64,000 nt of DNA, from assembly GCA_963995505.1 (NCBI GenBank), contig OZ023181.1:4997487-5061486 (forward strand), written 5' to 3'. Made by a program: the position numbers and the translations under genes. Shown in pieces: positions 58,427 through 64,000 of the stretch (position 1 is the first letter of the stretch; the number at the start of each line of letters is the position of its first letter). The notes under the pieces were generated by a model, which saw nothing but the letters and a program-made list of their open reading frames with translations, ran no database searches and was not told the DNA's origin. This stretch comes from Hypericum androsaemum (lineage: Eukaryota; Streptophyta; Magnoliopsida; Malpighiales; Hypericaceae).

Positions 58427-58726
58427 TATATTTTTCTAGTTAAATCTTCGTAGAGAATTGTCCTAACAAGTTCTCCGGAGATTTCAACTGTCAAAGAATT
58501 CGTAGAGGACGACTACGTGAATACCATAGTAGAGGATTCGATCAACGAAGAGGATTCGATCCACGACGAGTTCTGATCTACGGAGATTTGTAAGAACTCT
58601 CTAACTATTTTGTTTTATCAGAGTTTATGTTATACAGCAATATATCAGAAGTTCGGTGTTGGCAAAATTTTAAGCTTCCGCTGCTACGACCTTGGAGATT
58701 CGTACTGCTAAAATTCCAACAATACT

Positions 58727-59018
58727 AAGGTTTCGTTTTTTTATAATGATTTTCCAAATACATTAGATCACAATTTTGTCACTAAAAGTATAAATTTGGA
58801 AAACACGTCACCAAGAAAGACAAGATGAAATAACATGGTATTTGGTCAAAATAACGTCAAATCAAGGAATACTAAAATAATTATTTTTCTTTACCAAAGA
58901 TCGAGCCGGCTGTTATTTCGGATGATACTTGGACAGTGTCTGTTCAATTGGAAGCTATAAATATGTAGCCTTGTGATGCAGAGGTAAAGCAAATTGCACC
59001 TTTGCCAGTTTAAAAAAC
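58727..59018 (+). promoter_or_regulatory. Upstream region of the subtilase pseudogene
   Basis: AT-rich. GAAGCTATAAATATGTAGCC near 58949-58968 contains a good TATA box (CTATAAATA) about 65 bases before the ATG at 59019, so the former promoter may still be intact. Confidence 0.5.
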
Positions 59019-61259
59019 ATGAAGTCCACATACCTTTCTAGTTTCCTGACCACGCTGGTCTTTACTCTCCTTACCCTCTTCTCCATCATTAGCTCATCAC
59101 GAGCATTCGCTAACAAATCGGATGGCGGGGTTGCTGATTCAAGTGATGAAACCAAGTTAGAGACTTCCATTGTCTGTGAGGAAGCCACAAGGCGGTGTAT
59201 CCGACAATCTTGAAGACTTGGACAGCTGGTACCAAACATTTCTTTCGGTTGCAGAAGCAGGCGCGGACAATCAACGGATGGTGTACTCTTATCGCAATGC
59301 AGTGACGGGTTTTGCAGCTAAACTTACTGCAGAAGAAGTAAAATCAATGGAGGGGAAAAACGGGTTCTTATCAGCTCAACCTGAGAAGATTGACTATCCA
59401 CACGACTCGTACTCCAGAGTTCTTGGGCCTACAACAAGGCTCGGGATTTTGGAATCTTGCAAATTATGGAGAGGGATTGGTTATTGCGCTCATGGATACT
59501 GGTACAACTCCTGATCACCCTTCCTTCAGTGCAGTAGGAATGCCTCCTCCACCGGCGAAATGGAAGGGAAGATGTGATTTCAGCTCTGAATTATGTACCA
59601 ACAAGATCATTGGTGCCAGAAACTTTATCAATAAAAAAATCGGACCGTTGGATGATCATGGTCATGGGACTCATACATCAAGCATAGCTGCTGGAAGGCC
59701 TGTCCTAGGTGCCAATTACTCGGGGCAATACAACGGCACGGCTACCGGCATCGGACCGATGGCTCATCTGGCCATATACAAAGTCTGTGATGCTGGTGGC
59801 TTTTGCAAAGAAAGTGATATATTGGCCGGGATGGACACAGCGATCGAGGATGGTGCTGATGTACTTTCACTCTCATTAGGCCTTGGATCACTTCCATTCC
59901 ATGATGATCCTATAGCAATTGGCGCATTCAGTGCAATCCAGAAGGGGATTTTCGTAAGTTGCTCGGCTGCGAATGGCGGTCCCGACAAATCTTCATTATC
60001 AAATGAGGCTCCATGGATCCTGACTGTTGGAGCAAGCACTGTGGACAGGAGCATAAGAGCAGTAGTCCAACTTGGAAACAAACAAGAATTCAATGGTCAA
60101 TCCCTTTACCAACCTGCAAACTTCTCTTCCACCTTGTTGCCACTTAAGTACCCTGGTGCATCTGGAAGTCGACCATCCAAGTTCTGCGAAATCGGGTCAT
60201 TGGATAACATCGATGTGAAGGGAAAGGTTGTTTTGTGTGAATGTGATGCTTTCATCAGCAGCATCTCGAAAGGGCAAGTCGTGAAGGCTGCTGGTGGTGC
60301 TGCCGTGATCGTCATGGCTCCACAAGGCATCAAAAACTACACGGTAGCTGAAGACAATGTCCTACCGGCATCATTTGTGACCTATGACAATGGATTAAAC
60401 ATCAAATCCTACATCAACTCCACATCCAAACCAATGGCTGCAGTACTTTTCAAAGGCACTGTATTTGGAGTACCATATGCTCCACAACTAGCCGACTTCT
60501 CATCAAGGGGGCCAAGTATTGCAAGCCCTGGAATTCTGAAACCTGATGTTTTAGGTCCTGGTGTGGATATTTTAGCGGCATGGCCATCAACATCTGAAGA
60601 ATCCGCTTTTGCAGGTACATCGGCTGCAACTTTTGAAATCTTATCAGGCTGCCCTGCTGAAAAGCACGCATCCGGGCTGGTCCCCTTCTGCAATCAAATC
60701 AGCAATAATGACTACAGCTTATAACCTTGACCTTGGAGGCAGTCCCCTTACCGATCAATTCTTTCAATCTGTGGATGTATTCGCCACCGGTTCAGGACAT
60801 GTCGATCCATCCAAGGCAAATGATCCAGGCCTTGTCTATGATACCGAACCGGATGATTACATACCATTTCTATGTGGCTTGAACTACACCAACAAAGAAG
60901 TACAACTCGTTGTACAACGCACTGTTGATTGCTCCAACACTTCAAGCATACCTGCAGCACAACTGAACTACCCTTCCTTTTCCATTATACTGGACTCGAG
61001 AAACCAGACATACACAAGGACCGTTATCAACGTTGGCCCTGCTACATCTTCCTACACCTCCCAGGTTCTCCTCCCGCCTGGTGTTAACATCATTGTAAAT
61101 CCTACTAAGATCTCCTTCAATGAGGTGAACCAAAAAGCAACATATACTGTGACATTCGCGAGAAGCCATCCTGGCAAATCGTCGTTTGCACAAGGCTATC
61201 TAGCTTGGACTTCTGATCAATATGTTGTCAGAAGCCCCATAGCTGTTCAATTCATCTAA
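59019..61259 (+). pseudogene. Subtilisin-like protease (SBT1-type) pseudogene lacking the catalytic Ser
   Basis: Intronless, as usual for this family. Signal peptide MKSTYLSSFLTTLVFTLLTL at 59019; inhibitor propeptide with KPQGGVSDNLEDLDSWYQTF and MVYSYRNAVTGFAAKLTAEE; catalytic Asp block ALMDTGTTPDHPSF; catalytic His block DDHGHGTHTSSIAAG; oxyanion Asn block VSCSAANGGPD; PA insert; C-terminal fibronectin-III-like part ending SPIAVQFI. Lesions: a 1-base frameshift near 59173 and another near 59390, and near 60645 a deletion that removes the GTSM(A/S)CPH serine block and shifts the frame (EILSGC then AALLKSTHPGWSPSAIKSAI). The Ser deletion alone would abolish proteolysis. About 745 codons remain, near the family's normal length. 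Confidence 0.93.
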
Positions 61260-62410
61260 AGAGAGCACATGACCGTTCATGGATGCCTCGCCAACTTCAT
61301 ATCCTACAAGTTCTCTATAAGATTGCCAGATACCGGCTAATGAACTTGTTCAACAGGTTCAGTTTTAAGTTATATATCTGCTCAGAAAATAACAGTTACT
61401 GTTAGCTACTATATCCCTCCCCCAAATTCACTACCCTCCCTTTAAGAGAAGATGCATCTCATAACAAGTGTTTACTGGATACAAAAACATGGTTGTGTTG
61501 TGGGTACTAGGTTGCTATTACTCAATTATTAGAAAAATATACTGAAACTGCGATGTTACAAAAGAGAACCTTGTAATCTAAGCAAACGTCATCAGCCTGT
61601 TAGAGCTAACAAGAGTTACCACACCTGTCCTATCTCACATGATTCACAGTATCCACAATGCCTAGCCCAATTGTATGATATGACAAGAGAGAAAAAAAAT
61701 TAAAGCCATCTAAATGGGCACAACACGGCCACATTATCATTGGCTCCCAATATGGTAAAATCAAGGTTGATTCAGCTGTGACCATTTCAAGGTGCCAAAA
61801 GGGAAGAATGAGAAGAACATCGACATGTGAAATCAGCTGAGTTTCTTCGAAATAAGCAAAAATACGAGTGGAAGTTAAACATCAACAGATGAGAAGGCAA
61901 TAATTCTACTAGTTAAACAAAGATTGGTCCGATCCAGATACTAAAATGAAAGCTTACATATCACAATGATTGAACCACTTGACATCAGCAGCAATAGGAT
62001 ATTTATTGGTTATCTCAAAATTTCTGTCAGTTGACATGTTTGGCAAAGAAATATCAGCAAAAGTGAAAGTTTTTCAGCTTCAGAGGAATAATACTTTTAA
62101 TTTCGTAGAGCTTCTTTGCATGACATAGCACGTAAATATGGCCAAAGCAGACCCTTAAGAAAGTTACATCTAGTTTCTTGCGGATGAGTCTCTCAATCTA
62201 ATTGACGTTAATCAATATTGCACCAGCAAATGATGCCGTTTGTAGAATGCCAAGACCATCTAAAAATTCCAAACCTTCAAGTCTGCAATTTTCAACCTTT
62301 TGAATCAGTGAAAGGATGCCCAACAAGCGGTCTTGCATTATATACGACCCCAAGCCCGTAAATCATTCCAGTAGCAGAGCCACAGCATTATACTTTGGAT
62401 GCAGTCTAAT
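61260..62410. other. Intergenic and 3' flank of the SHG1-like gene
   Basis: No frame of interest. The region 62000-62410 is probably 3' UTR of the minus-strand gene. Confidence 0.45.
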
Positions 62411-63735
62411 CTATTGACCAAAGCCTGGTGGCACATCAGGGTCTTCATCACTACCATCTGATGGAAGCTTGCGCTCATCAACAGCTACAAACCCAGGTGG
62501 AACCCCATGATCATCATCCATTGCAAGCCCATCACTGAACTTGCTTTTTTCCTTCTCCTTCTCCAAAGTCGCAGGACCTTCCAAATGGGAACTAAACTTT
62601 GTCCCCCCTTTATTCTCAGGGCTTCTGTTGTCACTACTACTGGAGAGAACATACCCAGGTGGTCCATTCCGCTCACCATCAGAACATCTAGCATGCCTTG
62701 CAGCGGACAAGGAATCAACCTTGCCTTGATGCCCAGGACCATTCTGAACTAACTTGGCACCATCACCGTGAGCCGAGGACTCGCCATGACCATTCCTGAG
62801 CGCCCCAGGATCGACCAGCTTATTGTACACTGTCTGCACTGTCCCGTAGATCTCATCTTTCATGCCCCCATCGCTTGATTTAATTATTTTCCACAGACCA
62901 TCAGAAACAAGTCCCATCACTTTGTTCCTAACAATTCCAAAACCAAATTCATCTCAATTCACAAAAACTTCTAAGTACATAAAAGTAGATTACACCTGCA
63001 CCCCAAACTAAAGACTCGATCATACTGTCACATCTGCCTGTACTGAAAATCCCTCCAAAACAACATCATTGCATGATCAAGTTGCCCGTATTCCTATCAA
63101 ACACGACTGTATTCAGACATTATCCTCTGCGAAATCCGCACGAATGTCAACCCGAATTATCCTCTTTGAAATAAACATAAACATGAAGTAATCAGCCAAC
63201 GGGCATGTAGCCCTAACAGCACAAGGCGTTGTTCAAACCCTGGCGAGTGTCATGGTGTAAAAATCTATCTTTCAAAAAAATGAACTAATCAACAATTCCA
63301 ATCCAAACACACTAAACCGCTAAGCCAGGAAACCTTGAAAAAAAAATTCCGGGAAATACAAAAGAACATACCCAACCTCGTCATAGATAGCATCGGAGAG
63401 CTGCCTGGGGCGGACACTCTCCGCGCCGGGACGATTAATCGCCGCCGATTGCCTCACGATCGCAATCACGTTCTCCCGGAGCTCCTCCTGAATTAATTAA
63501 TTATTTTTCAATTTTCAATTACACAGAAAACACAATTAATTACATGCAATCTGAGGAACCTTCTAGAACCATAGAGAAAAGGGAGAAAGTTTAAAATTAC
63601 ATTGTCTTTGAGCTTGCGGATGATCTTGAGGCGGAGATTGTCGAAGTCGCCGTCGTCCTTGAGCTTCGCTATTACTTCCTCCTTGGTTACCGTTGTCTTC
63701 TCCCCGCCGCCTCCGCCTCCGGTCCAATTGGACAT
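62411..63735 (-). CDS. BOD1/SHG1-domain (COMPASS-type) protein, 255 aa, 3 exons
   Basis: Minus-strand exons 63601-63735, 63372-63487 and 62411-62927, in frame with GT-AG introns. Residues 17-130 read EEVIAKLKDDGDFDNLRLKI, ELRENVIAIVRQSAAINRPG and LSDAIYDEVGNKVMG, the pattern of the BOD1/SHG1 domain. In yeast Shg1 is a subunit of the Set1/COMPASS histone H3K4 methyltransferase; in animals BOD1 proteins act at kinetochores and with SETD1. The remainder is low-complexity and acidic, with two short repeats (DHGVPPGF, PDVPPGFG) and NGPPGYV, a Pro-Pro-Gly-Phe/Tyr motif common in plant chromatin and RNA factors. Probably nuclear. The plant function is not established from this sequence. The ATG at 63735 follows an in-frame stop-free leader of moderate length. 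Confidence 0.72.
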
Positions 63736-64000
63736 CCCCTTGGCGCCTGTTTTCGAGTCCGGCCGGTGTATCCGATAGCTTGATTTGGTCAGTCTACTTG
63801 TTGGAGAAAATGAATAATTAAGGTTGAATCTTTAATGAGTAATCGGATATACATACATAACTTTATTCAAATATTTAGATGTGAATAATAATATTAGGGT
63901 TGGATTGCGATTCTGCTAATTAATATTAATGAGACGGTCTGTGCCCTTCTACAAAATTTAATGACGATGGCACCCCCAATTAAGAAAAAGACCCACTCGT
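63736..64000 (-). promoter_or_regulatory. Upstream region of the SHG1-like gene
   Basis: Non-coding sequence before the minus-strand ATG. No TATA box stands out within the first 100 bases, in line with housekeeping-type promoters. Confidence 0.35.

Larger units (their letters stand above)
55631..58721. mobile_element. Solo LTR (about 1.66 kb) expanded by nested insertions
   Basis: Starts TGTTAGTATTAATGTCCTAG and ends TAAAATTCCAACA. The direct repeat ATACT flanks it at 55626-55630 and 58722-58726, a 5-bp target duplication. The sequence style (clock-like TGTTAG...CCAACA ends) is that of plant Copia LTRs. No internal retrotransposon genes and no second LTR are present, so it is best read as a solo LTR left by recombination. 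After removal of the two nested insertions (56888-57651 and 57777-58426) the LTR would be about 1.66 kb. Confidence 0.65.

Overview
The window is nuclear DNA from a flowering plant, most likely a eudicot; the species cannot be fixed from the sequence. Evidence: spliced genes with GT-AG introns, plant-only families (defensin-like peptides, phytocyanin, SBT1-type subtilase, plant LRR receptor kinase, Golgi nucleotide-sugar-type transporter) and a dense load of Copia, LINE, Mutator-like (MULE), Harbinger-like and fold-back elements. There is one assembly gap (200 N at 52035-52234).

Layout. 1-5202: a minus-strand Ty1/Copia element (A), its 5' LTR at 3470-3701, inserted into the reverse transcriptase of a plus-strand Copia element (B). 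5203-14280: a head-to-tail array of a 4,046-bp unit (two complete copies, a third cut at 985 bp) that differs at only a handful of bases. Each full unit carries a two-exon defensin-like (DEFL) gene plus a dead LINE RNase H fragment. Three related DEFL loci follow: one truncated (14538), one intact and diverged (17923), one pseudogene (21998). They are interrupted by a Harbinger-like element and by a MULE that carries a piece of an NDR1/HIN1-like gene. 24010-26712: a complete non-autonomous LTR retrotransposon with a TAATA target duplication. 28241-30694: a dead LRR receptor kinase. 31334-39019: a run of inverted-repeat elements, including a MULE with a nearly full-length captured PAP2-type phosphatase and a nested pair of one element family bordered by a 264-bp direct duplication.

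39.7-50.7 kb is the gene-rich core: a TPX2-like microtubule protein (18 exons), a phytocyanin (2 exons) and a minus-strand sugar/triose-phosphate translocator family transporter (2 exons). 51-59 kb is again repeats: a MULE with a DnaJ fragment next to the gap, a P450 fragment, and a solo LTR holding an insertion that itself holds a LINE, plus a 650-bp MULE. 59.0-61.3 kb is a subtilase pseudogene that has lost its catalytic serine. 62.4-63.7 kb is a minus-strand BOD1/SHG1-like (COMPASS-type) gene.

The genes do not form a pathway or operon. The main biological signals are a young, expanding and partly decaying family of secreted cysteine-rich peptides, and repeated capture of host gene pieces by MULE-type elements. 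All splice models were made by hand from frame continuity and GT-AG sites, without transcript evidence.
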